From NCBI RefSeq assembly GCF_000429925.1, contig NZ_AUCU01000021.1, forward strand, positions 1-64,000: a stretch of DNA of 64,000 bases. The letters are read 5' to 3'. Origin of the DNA: Desulfatirhabdium butyrativorans DSM 18734 (GTDB lineage: Bacteria > Desulfobacterota > Desulfobacteria > Desulfobacterales > Desulfatirhabdiaceae). Below, piece after piece: positions 10,124 through 20,353 of this stretch. Position 1 is the stretch's first letter, and each line of letters opens with the position of its first letter. The translations under genes and the position numbers were made by a program. The notes under the pieces were generated by a model, which was given only the letters and a program-made list of their open reading frames with translations, was not told the origin of the DNA and ran no database searches.

Positions 10124-10563
10124 AACTGCACGAACTGAAACCTGCTGAAGGTTCAAAGAAAAAGCGAAAGCGTATCGGAAGAGGAGAATCCTCGGGATAT
10201 GGAAAGACCTCCGGAAAGGGCGCAAAAGGACAAAACGCCCGGTCCGGAGGTGGTGTGCGGCCCGGGTTTGAAGGCGGACAGATGCCCATCCATCGTCGTC
10301 TGCCAAAAAGAGGCTTTACGCCATACGATCAAAAAAAGATTGCGGTGGTAAATGTGAAAGATCTCTTCCGGTTTGATGCCAATTCGTTGATTGACGAGGC
10401 TGCATTACGAGGTGCTGGATTAGTGAAAGGCGTTTACGATCAGGTAAAGCTGCTCGGAAAAGGCGAAATCAGCGTTCCAGTGACGATCAAACTGCACCTA
10501 ATCAGTGCTGCCGCCAGGGAAAAAATACTGGCCGCAGGCGGAACAGTTGAGGTATCTGTATGA
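10120..10563 (+). CDS. rplO: 50S ribosomal protein L15
   Basis: L15, a late-assembly large-subunit protein. 147 residues: MKLHELKPAEGSKKKRKRIGRG start with the glycine-rich GKTSGKGAKGQNARSGGGVRPGFEGGQMP region. Overlaps both neighbours by ATGA junctions, so rpmD-rplO-secY are translationally coupled. Confidence 0.97.
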   Translation: MKLHELKPAEGSKKKRKRIGRGESSGYGKTSGKGAKGQNARSGGGVRPGFEGGQMPIHRRLPKRGFTPYDQKKIAVVNVKDLFRFDANSLIDEAALRGAGLVKGVYDQVKLLGKGEISVPVTIKLHLISAAAREKILAAGGTVEVSV

Positions 10564-11876
10564 TTGGAAGCGGATTTCAAAATATTTTCCGCGTTCCTGA
10601 ATTGAAGAAGCGCCTTTTCTTCACACTGGCGCTTCTTGTCGTCTATCGTGTCGGGGTCCATATCCCTGTTCCCGGAATCGACAGCATCGCATTGGCAGCC
10701 TTTTTCGCAAAAGCCAAAGGAACCTTGTTTGGTTTGTTTGATATGTTTTCGGGCGGTGCTTTCGAGAAACTTTCCGTATTCGCATTGGGAATCATGCCGT
10801 ACATCAGCAGCTCGATTATTCTTCAGTTGCTTACGGTCGTCGTTCCACATCTGGAAAGATTATCCAAGGAAGGCGAACAGGGAAGAAAGAAGATTACCCA
10901 ATATACCCGATATGGAACCGTTGTTTTATCGGCCATCCAGGGGTTCGGAATCAGTGTTGGTCTGGAAAGTATGGTAGCGCCGGGAGGGGCGCCCGTCGTC
11001 ATGATTCCTGGATGGGCATTTCGGCTGATGACTGTTATTACCCTGACCGCAGGAACTGCGTTTATCATGTGGCTAGGTGAACAGATCACCGAAAGAGGCG
11101 TGGGTAACGGCATATCGCTGATCATCTTTGCAGGAATTATCGTTCGGATTCCGAATGCATTGAGCAACTCCTTTCATTTATTGTCAACAGGTGAACTTGG
11201 AATTTTCATGATTTTGATCATGCTCATTCTCATGGTGGTTGTGGTAGGTGTGATCATTTTTATGGAGCAAGGGCAAAGACGCATTCCCGTGCAATATGCC
11301 AAGCGCGTCGTCGGAAGGCGTTTGTATGGTGGCCAGAGCACGCATCTGCCACTTAAAATTAATACTTCCGGGGTAATACCACCGATATTTGCCAGTTCCA
11401 TCATCATGTTTCCAGCCACCATCGCCAGCTTTATCCATGTTCCCTGGGTCAAGCAGATTGCGGATGCTGTCATGCCTGGAAAGATTGCCTATGAATTGTT
11501 ATTCGTCGGATTCATCATATTTTTCTGTTATTTCTATACGGCGGTCACCTTTAATCCGGTTGATGTTTCTGAAAACATGAAGAAATACGGAGGATTTATT
11601 CCAGGAATCCGACCTGGGAAGAAGACGGCAGAATATATTGACCGCGTGTTGACGAGGATAACCTTGGGTGGCGCAATCTATGTCTCGGCCGTATGTGTCC
11701 TACCTTCGATATTGATCTCACAGTTTCATGTACCATTCTATTTTGGCGGGACGGCTCTGCTGATTGTTGTTGGCGTTGCCATTGATACTATGGCGCAGAT
11801 GGAATCGCACATGATATCTCGAAATTATGAAGGCTTTTTGAAGAAGGGTACTGGAAAGATTCAAGGAAGACGGTAA
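10560..11876 (+). CDS. secY: Preprotein translocase channel subunit SecY
   Basis: SecY, the membrane channel of the Sec translocon. 438 residues with about ten hydrophobic helices, the plug-region motif ALGIMPYISSSIILQLL, and the cytosolic loop with RRIPVQYAKRVVGRR needed for SecA and ribosome contact. Overlaps rplO by four bases. The genes adk and map, which often follow secY, are absent; infA comes next after a 65-base gap. Confidence 0.98.
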   Translation: MIGSGFQNIFRVPELKKRLFFTLALLVVYRVGVHIPVPGIDSIALAAFFAKAKGTLFGLFDMFSGGAFEKLSVFALGIMPYISSSIILQLLTVVVPHLERLSKEGEQGRKKITQYTRYGTVVLSAIQGFGISVGLESMVAPGGAPVVMIPGWAFRLMTVITLTAGTAFIMWLGEQITERGVGNGISLIIFAGIIVRIPNALSNSFHLLSTGELGIFMILIMLILMVVVVGVIIFMEQGQRRIPVQYAKRVVGRRLYGGQSTHLPLKINTSGVIPPIFASSIIMFPATIASFIHVPWVKQIADAVMPGKIAYELLFVGFIIFFCYFYTAVTFNPVDVSENMKKYGGFIPGIRPGKKTAEYIDRVLTRITLGGAIYVSAVCVLPSILISQFHVPFYFGGTALLIVVGVAIDTMAQMESHMISRNYEGFLKKGTGKIQGRR

Positions 11877-11941
11877 GCTGCGGTATGCTCACCTTTAGGT
11901 CGATATAAGATATCTGAAATTGAAGTATGGAGAATGAACTT

Positions 11942-12160
11942 ATGGCAAAGGAAGAGGCCATCCGAGTAGAAGGAAAGGTTCTCGAAACATTGCCCAATGC
12001 GATGTTTAAGGTTGAGCTGGAAAACAAACATCAGATTCTGGCGCACATTTCCGGAAAGATGCGGATGCACTTTATCAAAATTCTTCCAGGAGACAAGGTG
12101 ACGGTTGAGCTTTCTCCTTACGATCTGACGAGAGGACGGATTACATACCGAGCTAAGTAA
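11942..12160 (+). CDS. infA: Translation initiation factor IF-1
   Basis: IF-1, the OB-fold factor blocking the A site during initiation. 72 residues from ATG 11942 ([21 protein letters not shown]), with [37 protein letters not shown] stands about ten bases upstream; the ATG at 11927 is in frame but gives an atypical N-terminus. Confidence 0.97.
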   Translation: MAKEEAIRVEGKVLETLPNAMFKVELENKHQILAHISGKMRMHFIKILPGDKVTVELSPYDLTRGRITYRAK

Positions 12161-12231
12161 CGACCTGTAACTGTATATAATTATCGTGTCGATCGCGTTA
12201 TCAATTTGCAGGAACACATGGGAGCTATGAA

Positions 12232-12345
12232 ATGAAAGTGAGAGCATCCATCAAACGAATATGCAGCAAGTGCAAAATTGTAAAAAGGAAAGGTGTTCTT
12301 CGGGTGATTTGCGAGAACAGAAGACACAAACAAAGGCAAGGCTAA
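12232..12345 (+). CDS. rpmJ: 50S ribosomal protein L36
   Basis: L36, the smallest ribosomal protein, 37 residues: [20 protein letters not shown] followed by [17 protein letters not shown]. The zinc ligands CSKC, a later Cys and His are all present, so this is the zinc-binding form. GGGAGCT precedes the ATG. The stop TAA is immediately followed by GGAGG, the rpsM ribosome binding site. Position between infA and rpsM is canonical. Confidence 0.97.
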   Translation: MKVRASIKRICSKCKIVKRKGVLRVICENRRHKQRQG

Positions 12346-12357
12346 GGAGGATGAACG

Positions 12358-12738
12358 TTGGCTAGAATCGCTGGAGTGGATTTACCAAAGCGGAAGCGCA
12401 TTGAAATTGGATTGACCTATATTTTTGGTGTTGGCCGTTCAACTTCCAAAAAAATTCTCAGCAAGCTGAACATTGATCCGAACAAAAAGGTGGATCAACT
12501 GGCGGAATCTGAGGTCAACGACATTCGGAAAGCCATCGATAGTGAGTTCAAGGTAGAGGGAGAACTCAGAAGTCAAATATCTATGAGCATTAAAAGACTC
12601 ATGGACCTTGGATGCTATCGTGGGCTTCGTCATCGAAAATCCCTGCCCGTCAATGGTCAGAGAACCCGGACCAATGCGAGGACCCGCAAAGGACCTCGAC
12701 GATCAGCAGTCAAGAAAAAAGTTACTGCCAAGAAATAA
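12358..12738 (+). CDS. rpsM: 30S ribosomal protein S13 (TTG start)
   Basis: S13 of the 30S head, contacting P-site tRNA and the B1 bridges. 126 residues beginning [25 protein letters not shown]; the helix-two-turn-helix and the [24 protein letters not shown] tail are standard. Initiates with TTG after AAGGAGG. First gene of the alpha block. Confidence 0.97.
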   Translation: MARIAGVDLPKRKRIEIGLTYIFGVGRSTSKKILSKLNIDPNKKVDQLAESEVNDIRKAIDSEFKVEGELRSQISMSIKRLMDLGCYRGLRHRKSLPVNGQRTRTNARTRKGPRRSAVKKKVTAKK

Positions 12739-12771
12739 TGGGCCATCCCCCATGACAAAAGAGGCATAAGA

Positions 12772-13158
12772 ATGGCAAAGCGTACCAAGATCAAAAAAAA
12801 GGAAAAAAAGAACATCCCTAGCGGGATCGTTCATATTCAGTCAACTTTCAACAATACAATTGTCTCGGTGACGGATCCTGGAGGCAATGTGCTGTCCTGG
12901 TCAAGCGCCGGTGTTCAAGGGTTTAAAGGATCTCGGAAAAGTACTCCATTTGCAGCTCAGATGACTGCTGAAGATGCCGTAAAGAAAGCAATGGAGTTCG
13001 GCATGAAAAATGTGGATGTTTTTGTCAAAGGACCCGGGGCCGGAAGAGAATCCGCTCTGCGCTCACTTCAATCGGCAGGACTGAATATACTTTCGATCAA
13101 AGATGTGACGCCCATTCCCCATAATGGATGCAGACCACCTAAGAGAAGACGAGTTTGA
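12772..13158 (+). CDS. rpsK: 30S ribosomal protein S11
   Basis: S11 of the 30S platform. 128 residues: [35 protein letters not shown] and the C-terminal [16 protein letters not shown] are diagnostic. Followed after 49 bases by rpsD. Confidence 0.98.
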   Translation: MAKRTKIKKKEKKNIPSGIVHIQSTFNNTIVSVTDPGGNVLSWSSAGVQGFKGSRKSTPFAAQMTAEDAVKKAMEFGMKNVDVFVKGPGAGRESALRSLQSAGLNILSIKDVTPIPHNGCRPPKRRRV

Positions 13159-13207
13159 TGTGATAAGGTTCAGGGAAATGGCCATCGGCAGGTAAAAGGA
13201 GGAAGAC

Positions 13208-13837
13208 TTGGCTCGATATACCGGTTCAGCGTGCAGATTGTGCAGAAGAGAAAATCAAAAACTGTTTTTGAAAGGAGATCGGTGCTATTCGGATAAATGT
13301 GCTTTTGATAAACGCGGATTTCCTCCGGGACAGCATGGACAGCGCAGAGGTCGAAAAGTATCGGATTATGGCGTCCAGTTGAGGGAGAAACAGAAAGTTA
13401 AACGATTGTACGGGTTATCCGAAAAACAGTTCAGGATTTTTTTCGAAAGAGCTGAACGAATGAAGGGTGTTACCGGTCACAATCTGTTGATCATGCTAGA
13501 GAGAAGGCTCGACAACGTCTTGTATCGGATGGGGTTTTCAAACAGTCGCTCACAGAGCAGGCAATACCTCACCCACAGTCATTTTCTGGTAAACGGTAAA
13601 AAGGTTGATATACCTTCCTATCAGGTTAAGCCGGGGGATGTTATCGAATTGAGGGAAAAGAGCCGTAATATACAATCCATGGTGGATTCGCTCGACGCGG
13701 TTGTTCGTCGTGGTATTCCCCAATGGCTTGAGACACGTAAGGATTCCCTATCCGGTCAGGTCAAAGCACTGCCAACCAGAGAAGATATTACGACTCCAAT
13801 CCAGGAGCAATTGATCGTCGAATTGTACTCGAAATAG
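13208..13837 (+). CDS. rpsD: 30S ribosomal protein S4, zinc-finger form (TTG start)
   Basis: S4, a primary 16S-binding and ambiguity-site protein. 209 residues: [16 protein letters not shown], with CxxC plus two more Cys near residues 28-33 making an N-terminal zinc site; S4 RNA-binding domain around 95-160 ([19 protein letters not shown]). TTG start follows AAAGGAGG. A 182-base gap with no gene separates it from rpoA. Confidence 0.97.
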   Translation: MARYTGSACRLCRRENQKLFLKGDRCYSDKCAFDKRGFPPGQHGQRRGRKVSDYGVQLREKQKVKRLYGLSEKQFRIFFERAERMKGVTGHNLLIMLERRLDNVLYRMGFSNSRSQSRQYLTHSHFLVNGKKVDIPSYQVKPGDVIELREKSRNIQSMVDSLDAVVRRGIPQWLETRKDSLSGQVKALPTREDITTPIQEQLIVELYSK

Positions 13838-14019
13838 GATGTGAAATGCCGTTGCATCACGCGAAATGTGTACGAGACGCAACGGACCTTCATTTCATTG
13901 ATGGTGTATTCGAAAATATATCGTCAACAAATAAGAAGCCGCTATTCTGCAACATCGTTTGGCGGTACATCGCAAAGGTATGTCACTACCGGAATCCTCT
14001 GAAAGGAGTTCCTATCATC

Positions 14020-15042
14020 ATGTCATCAAATGAACTCATGGCAATCAATTGGATGAATATGAAACGACCGGACAAGATCGAGGTCGCATGTTCTCCAATG
14101 TATGGAAAGTTCGTTTGTGAACCATTAGAGAGGGGATTCGGCACGACGTTAGGAAATGCCCTGCGTAGAGTGATGCTCTCTTCCCTGCATGGGGCTGCTA
14201 TCGTATCCGTCAAGATTGAAGGTGTCATGCACGAGTTTAGTGCGATACCCGGTGTGTACGAAGATGTGTCGGAAATCATTCTCAATCTTAAAGAAGTCCG
14301 TCTGAAGGTTTCGGATCCTTCTCCAAAGGAATTGACACTGTCATTGAGGGGAATCCGGAATGCCACGGCAGGTGATATCGTGAGCCCTGATGGCCGTTGC
14401 GAGATCCTGAATCCGGATCTCCATATTGCGTCGCTCACGGATGAAGATTCAAAACTGGAGATGGTATTCACGGTTAAAACCGATAAAGGATACTCTCTTT
14501 CCGAGAACAATAAGGATGAGAATTTCCCTGTCGGGACAATTCCAATTGACGCGATTTTCTCCCCAATTCGGAAAGTCGTTTTTACCGTGGGCAATGCGCG
14601 CGTTGGTCAAATCACCGACTATGATAAATTGACTTTAGAAGTCTGGACGGATGGGTCAATACGGCCCGAAGACGCTGTTTCTTATTCAGCGATGATTTTG
14701 AAAGAGCAGCTCAGTATCTTTCTGAATTTTGATGAAAACAATAGCGTTTCTCCGGAAATTGAAAATGAAGAGCCCGCTGGTGGCGCTCAAAATGACAATC
14801 TATACCGATCCGTGGAAGAGTTAGAGCTGTCGGTTCGCAGCGCAAATTGCCTCAAAAATGCGGATATTCACAAAATATGGCAACTTGTGAGCAAGACCGA
14901 ATCCGAAATGCTGAAGACCAAGAATTTTGGCAGAAAATCACTCAACGAAATCAAAGAAGTTCTCAGTGGAATGGGCCTGTCCTTGGGTATGAAACTCGAT
15001 GGATTTATGCCTCCCATGGAAGATCAACCAGAAGGAGAATGA
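14020..15042 (+). CDS. rpoA: RNA polymerase alpha subunit
   Basis: Alpha subunit, the scaffold for RNA polymerase assembly and a target of activators. About 340 residues from ATG 14020, eleven bases after AAAGGAG. N-terminal dimer domain has [28 protein letters not shown]; the C-terminal domain has two helix-hairpin-helix motifs ([12 protein letters not shown] and [22 protein letters not shown]). A longer reading from 13846 adds 58 residues of unrelated sequence and is rejected. Confidence 0.97.
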   Translation: MSSNELMAINWMNMKRPDKIEVACSPMYGKFVCEPLERGFGTTLGNALRRVMLSSLHGAAIVSVKIEGVMHEFSAIPGVYEDVSEIILNLKEVRLKVSDPSPKELTLSLRGIRNATAGDIVSPDGRCEILNPDLHIASLTDEDSKLEMVFTVKTDKGYSLSENNKDENFPVGTIPIDAIFSPIRKVVFTVGNARVGQITDYDKLTLEVWTDGSIRPEDAVSYSAMILKEQLSIFLNFDENNSVSPEIENEEPAGGAQNDNLYRSVEELELSVRSANCLKNADIHKIWQLVSKTESEMLKTKNFGRKSLNEIKEVLSGMGLSLGMKLDGFMPPMEDQPEGE

Positions 15043-15049
15043 TGAAGCC

Positions 15050-15553
15050 ATGAGACATGGAAAATCTGGAGTCAAGCTGAATAGAACGAGCAGCCATCGG
15101 AAGGCGCTTTTCCGGAATCTTGTGACTGCACTGTTTAAATATGACCGCATTCGTACTACCGATGCCAAAGCAAAAGAGATTCGCGGATGGGCTGATGAAT
15201 TGATTACCCTCGCAAAGCGTGGAGATCTGCATGCAAGGCGACAGGCGCTGCAGATCCTGACTGAGAAAGACGTCGTTTACAAGCTGTTTACCCAGGCATC
15301 GGATCGCTATGGCGCCATTTCAGGCGGCTATACCAGGATCGTCAAGCTGGGAAATCGTCCCGGAGATGCCGCGCCGATTTCCCTGATTGAACTGGTGGGT
15401 ATGGAAAAAGTTGGCGCATTCGTCTTTCGAAAAAAGCCAAAAGCGGCTTTTCATGGGAAACGGAACAAGATAGAACGTGAGAATCGGATAGAAAAGGATT
15501 CTCAAGCAATCAAGGATGCTCAGGTGAGTCCATCGGAGAATAGCGCGGAATGA
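15050..15553 (+). CDS. rplQ: 50S ribosomal protein L17
   Basis: L17, a large-subunit protein at the tunnel exit region. Start at ATG 15050 (MRHGKSGVKLNRTSSHRKAL) after GAAGGAG. The globular part ends near residue 135; an acidic and basic tail of about 30 residues (IERENRIEKDSQAIKDAQ) extends beyond the shortest family members. Last gene of the supercluster, followed by a strong terminator. Confidence 0.97.
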   Translation: MRHGKSGVKLNRTSSHRKALFRNLVTALFKYDRIRTTDAKAKEIRGWADELITLAKRGDLHARRQALQILTEKDVVYKLFTQASDRYGAISGGYTRIVKLGNRPGDAAPISLIELVGMEKVGAFVFRKKPKAAFHGKRNKIERENRIEKDSQAIKDAQVSPSENSAE

Positions 15554-15603
15554 GCTAATACCGCCCGTTTTCGAATCAGTTTAATTGATCTTGCTTAAAA
15601 ATA

Positions 15604-15636
15604 AAAACCCCCTTGACCTTGCGTCGAGGGGGTTTT
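15604..15636. terminator. Rho-independent terminator after rplQ
   Basis: Inverted repeat AAAACCCCCT ... AGGGGGTTTT with a 13-base loop, ending in a T run. It lies between rplQ (+) and the convergent lpxH-like gene (-), and is flanked by A and T runs on both sides, so it could serve both. Confidence 0.88.
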
Positions 15637-15697
15637 GTCGTTAAAAAAAGGTTTGGACACAAAAACGACTCGAAGCGATGTCGTCATAATTGATCTA

Positions 15698-16441
15698 TCA
15701 GTGCTTACAAGGATTCTCGTACTCTTTAAGGGAAAGTTTTCCTTCTTCCAGAAGCACATACGTATAGGAATAAATCCATTGCCCGGTGTTGCAATACTGC
15801 TTGTCATCGATTGAAATCATATCCGGAAAATGGCTATGACCGAGTATGACAAGGTCATAGCCACAGTCTATCAAGGCAGTTCCGATCCTGCCCATTTTAT
15901 CTTTGCTCTTCCGATTTCGATTTGTGTGATGTAAAAGGCGGCTGAATGAAGAAACAAATAAAGCGATCCGGATGCCTATCTCTCTTGGAATGATTTTCCA
16001 GTATCTGTGGCAGGAAGGGTTCCAGAGGATCAAGCGGATGAAACGGTGCAACCTGTTGCGATCGCAGAGGCGATCACCATGAGAGATGAACAGTCTTCTG
16101 TTTCCGAGCAATATTTCCGCACAAGGGGGATGCAGCTTCATCCCGGTTTCCTGAAAAAGGACACGTCCGAGGGAAAAATCGTGATTGCCGGGCACATAAC
16201 TTAGGATGATGCCCGCCTTGGAAAGAGATTTCAAGGTGTTGACAAATGCCCTGTATTCAGGGCGTATCCATTGGCCGTATTCAATCCAGAAATCGAACAT
16301 ATCCCCAAGAAAAAAAATCTGATCCACCCTCCCCACAAGTGAGCTTAAAAAATTCAGCAAAACTTTGTCTCTGTGTTGTGCTCCTGAAATATTAGCCCCC
16401 AAATGGGCATCGGAGAGAAAGACGAATCGATTGCTTTTCAT
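15698..16441 (-). CDS. lpxH: UDP-2,3-diacylglucosamine pyrophosphatase-like phosphoesterase
   Basis: Predicted LpxH: hydrolysis of UDP-2,3-diacylglucosamine to lipid X in lipid A synthesis, at the inner face of the membrane. 247 residues with the calcineurin-like metal motifs in order: FLSDAHLG, GDMFDFW, VPGNHD and the C-terminal LGHSHFPD. The GDMFDFW form and the length are LpxH-like rather than general phosphoesterase-like. Lies one base after acnA, so the two are probably co-transcribed, although no functional link is obvious. The lpxH-versus-paralogue assignment is the less certain part. Confidence 0.85.
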   Translation of the reverse strand: MKSNRFVFLSDAHLGANISGAQHRDKVLLNFLSSLVGRVDQIFFLGDMFDFWIEYGQWIRPEYRAFVNTLKSLSKAGIILSYVPGNHDFSLGRVLFQETGMKLHPPCAEILLGNRRLFISHGDRLCDRNRLHRFIRLILWNPSCHRYWKIIPREIGIRIALFVSSFSRLLHHTNRNRKSKDKMGRIGTALIDCGYDLVILGHSHFPDMISIDDKQYCNTGQWIYSYTYVLLEEGKLSLKEYENPCKH

Positions 16442-16442
16442 G

Positions 16443-19247
16443 TTATACCGACCGGATATCTCCCATCAAGCGAAGGACATAAGGGAGGATACCCCCGTAC
16501 TGATAGTAGGCTACTTCGATGGGAGAATCCAATCGGGCTTTTACTGAAAAGGAGTGAGTCTTGCCTTGACCAGAGGTCGCGACAACCTGAATCCCTTTTC
16601 CAACAGATAGCTTGGAACCAATACCTTGTAGGGAAAAAGTTTCCGTTCCGTCGAGGCCAAGCGTTGCGGCATTCTGGCCTGGCAAAAATTCCAAGGGCAA
16701 TACACCCATGCAGACCAGATTGCTTCTGTGAATCCTTTCGAAGCTTTCTGCAATAACGGCCTTTATACCGAGAAGCAGGGTGCCTTTTGCCGCCCAGTCC
16801 CGAGAGCTACCGGTGCCGTATTCTTTACCTGCCAGAACGATCAGTGGCGTTCCCACAGATGCATATCGAATCGAGGCATCATAGATCGATGTTACTTCTC
16901 CTGTCGGAAGGAACCGGGTGTAGCCTCCCTGAATTCCGGGGACGAGCTTGTTCTGCAAACGGATATTGGCAAATGTCCCACGCACCATAACATCATGATT
17001 GCCTCTTCTTGAACCATAAGAATTGAATGATTCCGGAGAAATATTCTTCGATAGAAGGAATTGACCGGCAGGGCTATCTACCGGAATGGCACCGGCAGGT
17101 GAAATATGATCGGTGGTAATCCCGTCTCCCAAAAATGCGATTACCCTCGCATCCGCAATATCACCGGGGATTTGATTCTCATGGCTTGACGAACGAAAAA
17201 ATGGCGGTTTCTGAATGTAAGTCGACGAGGTATCCCATGCATAGCGTTCATCAGAGGGTACAACCAGATTTTGCCATTCTTCAGAACCGTCAAATACCAA
17301 ACGGTAGGCTTGAGCGTAGAGATCAGGATGGATCGACTGTTGGACAATGGACTCAATCTGCTCATCTTCCGGCCAGATATCCTTCAAAAAGATTGGCTTA
17401 CCCTGCGGGTTGATGCCAATCGGTTCATTGAGCAGGTCGATACGTATCGTTCCTGCCAGAGCAAAGGCGATGACGAGTGGTGGTGAAGCCAAAAAATTGG
17501 CTTTTGTGAGTGGATGAATCCTTCCCTCAAAATTCCGATTTCCGGATAAAACGGAAGCCACCACGATTTCATGCTTTTCAATGGCTTTTGCAATTGCATC
17601 TGGCAGGGGACCGCTATTGCCGATGCAAGTCGTACATCCATAAGCGGCGACGTAAAATCCGAGCTTTTCAAGATAGGGTAGCAGGCCCGCATTCCGGAGG
17701 TAATCGGTAGCGACTCTGGAGCCAGGTGCGAAGCTGGTTTTCACCCAAGGTTTGACAGATAAACCGGCTTGAACGGCATTTCTGGCCAACAATCCGGCTG
17801 CGATGAGCGTGGAAGGATTGGACGTGTTTGTGCAACTGGTGATTGCAGCAATGACAACGGAGCCGTGATTCAAATGAAAAGCGCTGCCCTCGTGAACGAC
17901 CGGAATGCCCGATATTTCTTTTGCTTCGCAAATGCGAAGTTTTTCAGAATCGATATTTTTGGGTATGGGCCTTCCACCTTCCTGCTCCCAGTGGGATTGG
18001 GTGAGAATATGTTCTGTTGCTGGAGAAGGCAGTGGACAGGCGCCATCAAGCGTTGAATTGATACGATGCTTCAGCTCTGTGAGAGGGATTCGCTCTTGTG
18101 GCCGCTTGGGGCCAGCCACGCATGGCAGGACGGTGGACAGGTCAAGTTCGACCGTTCGGGAAAATAAAGGCTCCCGGGAACCGATGTCGCGGAATAAGCC
18201 TTGCTGACGACAATAGCACTCAACCAGTTTGAGTGTATGTGCATCACGGTGAGTGAGACGCAGGTAGTCGATGGTCTTTTGATCGACAGGGAAAAAACCG
18301 GCTGTTGCTCCGTATTCCGGCGCCATATTGGCAATGGTGGCGCGATCTTCGACGCGCAGCCCCTCGAGGCCAGGTCCAAAAAATTCGACGAATTGACCGA
18401 CAACGCCAGTTTGCCGAAGAAGTTGCGTAATGGTAAGGACGAGATCCGTTGCCGTAACTCCCGAAGGGAGGCGCCCGGTCAGTCGCAAACCGACGACTTT
18501 TGGGGTGAGCAGATAATATGGCGAGCCGAGCATGACGGCTTCAGCTTCTATGCCGCCAACCCCCCAACCCAGAACACCGAGACCGTTCACCATGGTGGTA
18601 TGCGAATCAAGTCCGACAACTGTGTCGGGGTAAGAGATGGTTCTACCAGCAAGCGATTTGGTAAATACAACTCGGGCTAAATATTCGAGGTTGACCTGAT
18701 GGCAGATTCCAGTTGCAGGCGGGATAACGGTAAAATTGCGAAACTGATTTTGTCCCCATTTCAGAAAGGTATACCTTTCGGCGTTTCGTTGAAATTCCAG
18801 AATCGCGTTTTGGCGGAAGGCTTCAGGACCGCCGAAGGCATCGATCTGAACAGAATGATCGATGATCAGTTCGGCAGGGATTATCGGATTGATTCGCTGG
18901 GGATCATCGAACAAATCTTTCGCGGCATCACGCATGCCGGCCATATCTACGATGGCTGGCACGCCAGTGAAATCCTGCAGCAAGACCCTGCTCGGGAAAA
19001 AAGGGATTTCAAAAGGAGGCTGAGACGGACTCCATTGGCAAAAGCGCCGGATATCGTTGGAAGTGATGATGGTACCATCTTCGTTTCTCAACAGATTTTC
19101 CAGAAGGATGCGCAAACAAAACGGCATCGTCTCGATATCCATCCCCAAACGAACCGCAACCTCGGGTAAGCTGAAATAGAGATATTCCCGATCTTCACAA
19201 GGAAATGATTTGAGGACATTGAAGGAGTTGGCGGATGGTTTGGTCAT
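16443..19247 (-). CDS. acnA: Aconitate hydratase (AcnA/IRP1 type)
   Basis: Aconitase, interconverting citrate and isocitrate in the TCA cycle. About 934 residues, the long AcnA/IRP1 type with the swivelling domain at the C-terminus. The [4Fe-4S] ligands appear in ITSCTNTSNPS and YGCTTCIGNSGPL; active-site stretches DSHTTMVNGLGVLGWGVGG and YGTGSSRDWAAKG are intact. Start chosen at ATG 19247, six bases after GGAG; a TTG four codons earlier is in frame. Fits an organism with a complete or branched TCA cycle. Confidence 0.95.
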   Translation of the reverse strand: MTKPSANSFNVLKSFPCEDREYLYFSLPEVAVRLGMDIETMPFCLRILLENLLRNEDGTIITSNDIRRFCQWSPSQPPFEIPFFPSRVLLQDFTGVPAIVDMAGMRDAAKDLFDDPQRINPIIPAELIIDHSVQIDAFGGPEAFRQNAILEFQRNAERYTFLKWGQNQFRNFTVIPPATGICHQVNLEYLARVVFTKSLAGRTISYPDTVVGLDSHTTMVNGLGVLGWGVGGIEAEAVMLGSPYYLLTPKVVGLRLTGRLPSGVTATDLVLTITQLLRQTGVVGQFVEFFGPGLEGLRVEDRATIANMAPEYGATAGFFPVDQKTIDYLRLTHRDAHTLKLVECYCRQQGLFRDIGSREPLFSRTVELDLSTVLPCVAGPKRPQERIPLTELKHRINSTLDGACPLPSPATEHILTQSHWEQEGGRPIPKNIDSEKLRICEAKEISGIPVVHEGSAFHLNHGSVVIAAITSCTNTSNPSTLIAAGLLARNAVQAGLSVKPWVKTSFAPGSRVATDYLRNAGLLPYLEKLGFYVAAYGCTTCIGNSGPLPDAIAKAIEKHEIVVASVLSGNRNFEGRIHPLTKANFLASPPLVIAFALAGTIRIDLLNEPIGINPQGKPIFLKDIWPEDEQIESIVQQSIHPDLYAQAYRLVFDGSEEWQNLVVPSDERYAWDTSSTYIQKPPFFRSSSHENQIPGDIADARVIAFLGDGITTDHISPAGAIPVDSPAGQFLLSKNISPESFNSYGSRRGNHDVMVRGTFANIRLQNKLVPGIQGGYTRFLPTGEVTSIYDASIRYASVGTPLIVLAGKEYGTGSSRDWAAKGTLLLGIKAVIAESFERIHRSNLVCMGVLPLEFLPGQNAATLGLDGTETFSLQGIGSKLSVGKGIQVVATSGQGKTHSFSVKARLDSPIEVAYYQYGGILPYVLRLMGDIRSV

Positions 19248-20353
19248 ATTGATCTCCAATAATGAATTTTGTTTGTGGCTTAGGGTGCAACAAAGGGTCG
19301 CTCATGGAATCGCCGATGAGAGCACAGCATGGAAAAAGATTGGATTTCGATGGAAGCGGTTCAGTCCGCGTCACATGGAACGAATACATTGCCAAGTCCG
19401 CCAGGATATTGACGGGTCGAGACGTTTTCCGCAATTTGATTCTACAGTTTTCCATGGTAAAAGATTTCGTCTTGAGGATCAAGATGCTCAAACAGAAAAG
19501 TGCAATTACAGAGGAATGAGAAGATGAACGATGGATCCGTGTATCCTGGAAAATCGAGGAGCAGCATCAGGATCAATGGCGGCATCAGGAAGGTATTCGA
19601 TTCAGCGTAAGAGCAACCAGCCATGCGGCGCGTGATTTGCGGGTAAAACGAAGTGTTTGCCCGAGTCAGAGGAGTGGTCTGACCGTATTCATATATTATC
19701 ACTAAAATTGAATGTAAATGAACCAAAAAAGATATGGTTATATGATATCGGGTTATAAGGATATTTATATATAATGTATTCATATGGATGCTGTAGATTC
19801 TTATAATAAGGATCGATATCCATCCTTTTTGTTCTGTTGCTATTTATTTATTGTTATCTGACATTGTTATTGTTGACACTATTAAACTGGATAATTACAT
19901 CATTTTTATGTAGATAAACTATAATCGTATATACCATTATACCAATCAGCATAAATTCTGCTATATTAATTAGATAATTATTACATATATGTGATGGCTT
20001 TATTACACATAGGTTATGTTTCCTAATATAAAAGGACGTTTGTAAATATCTATTTGACATCGTGAAAACGCTCCTATAAAAGGGCAAAAAGCCTTCCGAA
20101 TTTCCAATAGAAATGACCCAAAATGGATCCATTATAGGCTCCATTGAGAATTTGTACTCGCTCCTTTTTCTGATTCAGGGTAGTCCTTGAACGGCAGCTT
20201 CGGACAACCGGGATATGACTGCCCCGCTTGTTGCAAATTGAATTTCTTTGCGAGACAGTGCCGAAGGCAATGGTTCAGCAATGGTTCAATAGAAGGACTA
20301 TTTTGAAAATCGCTTGAAATGGTCCGAAGATCTTTTACCGAAGGAAGAGCATC
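19248..20353. other. Non-coding, partly AT-rich gap upstream of hmcA
   Basis: About 1.1 kb without a convincing gene between acnA (-) and hmcA (+), so it must hold both divergent promoters. Roughly 19680-20110 is strikingly AT-rich with many short A/T tracts, unlike the surrounding DNA. Short open frames exist on both strands near 19.2-19.5 kb (up to about 100 codons), but they overlap each other and show no recognisable family features. Confidence 0.6.
20054..20080 (+). promoter_or_regulatory. Candidate sigma-70 promoter for the hmc operon
   Basis: TTGACA at 20054-20059 and TATAAA at 20075-20080, separated by 15 bases (shorter than the ideal 17; TAAAAG at 17 bases is a poorer alternative -10). 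It lies at the edge of the AT-rich block, about 270 bases upstream of hmcA, implying a long leader. A further TTGACA occurs near 19874. Candidate only. Confidence 0.35.

Noticed and set aside
19262-19519. 85-codon frame downstream of the acnA start, + strand
   Set aside because: It overlaps other frames on both strands, has no recognisable motif and no convincing ribosome binding site; kept only as part of the gap.
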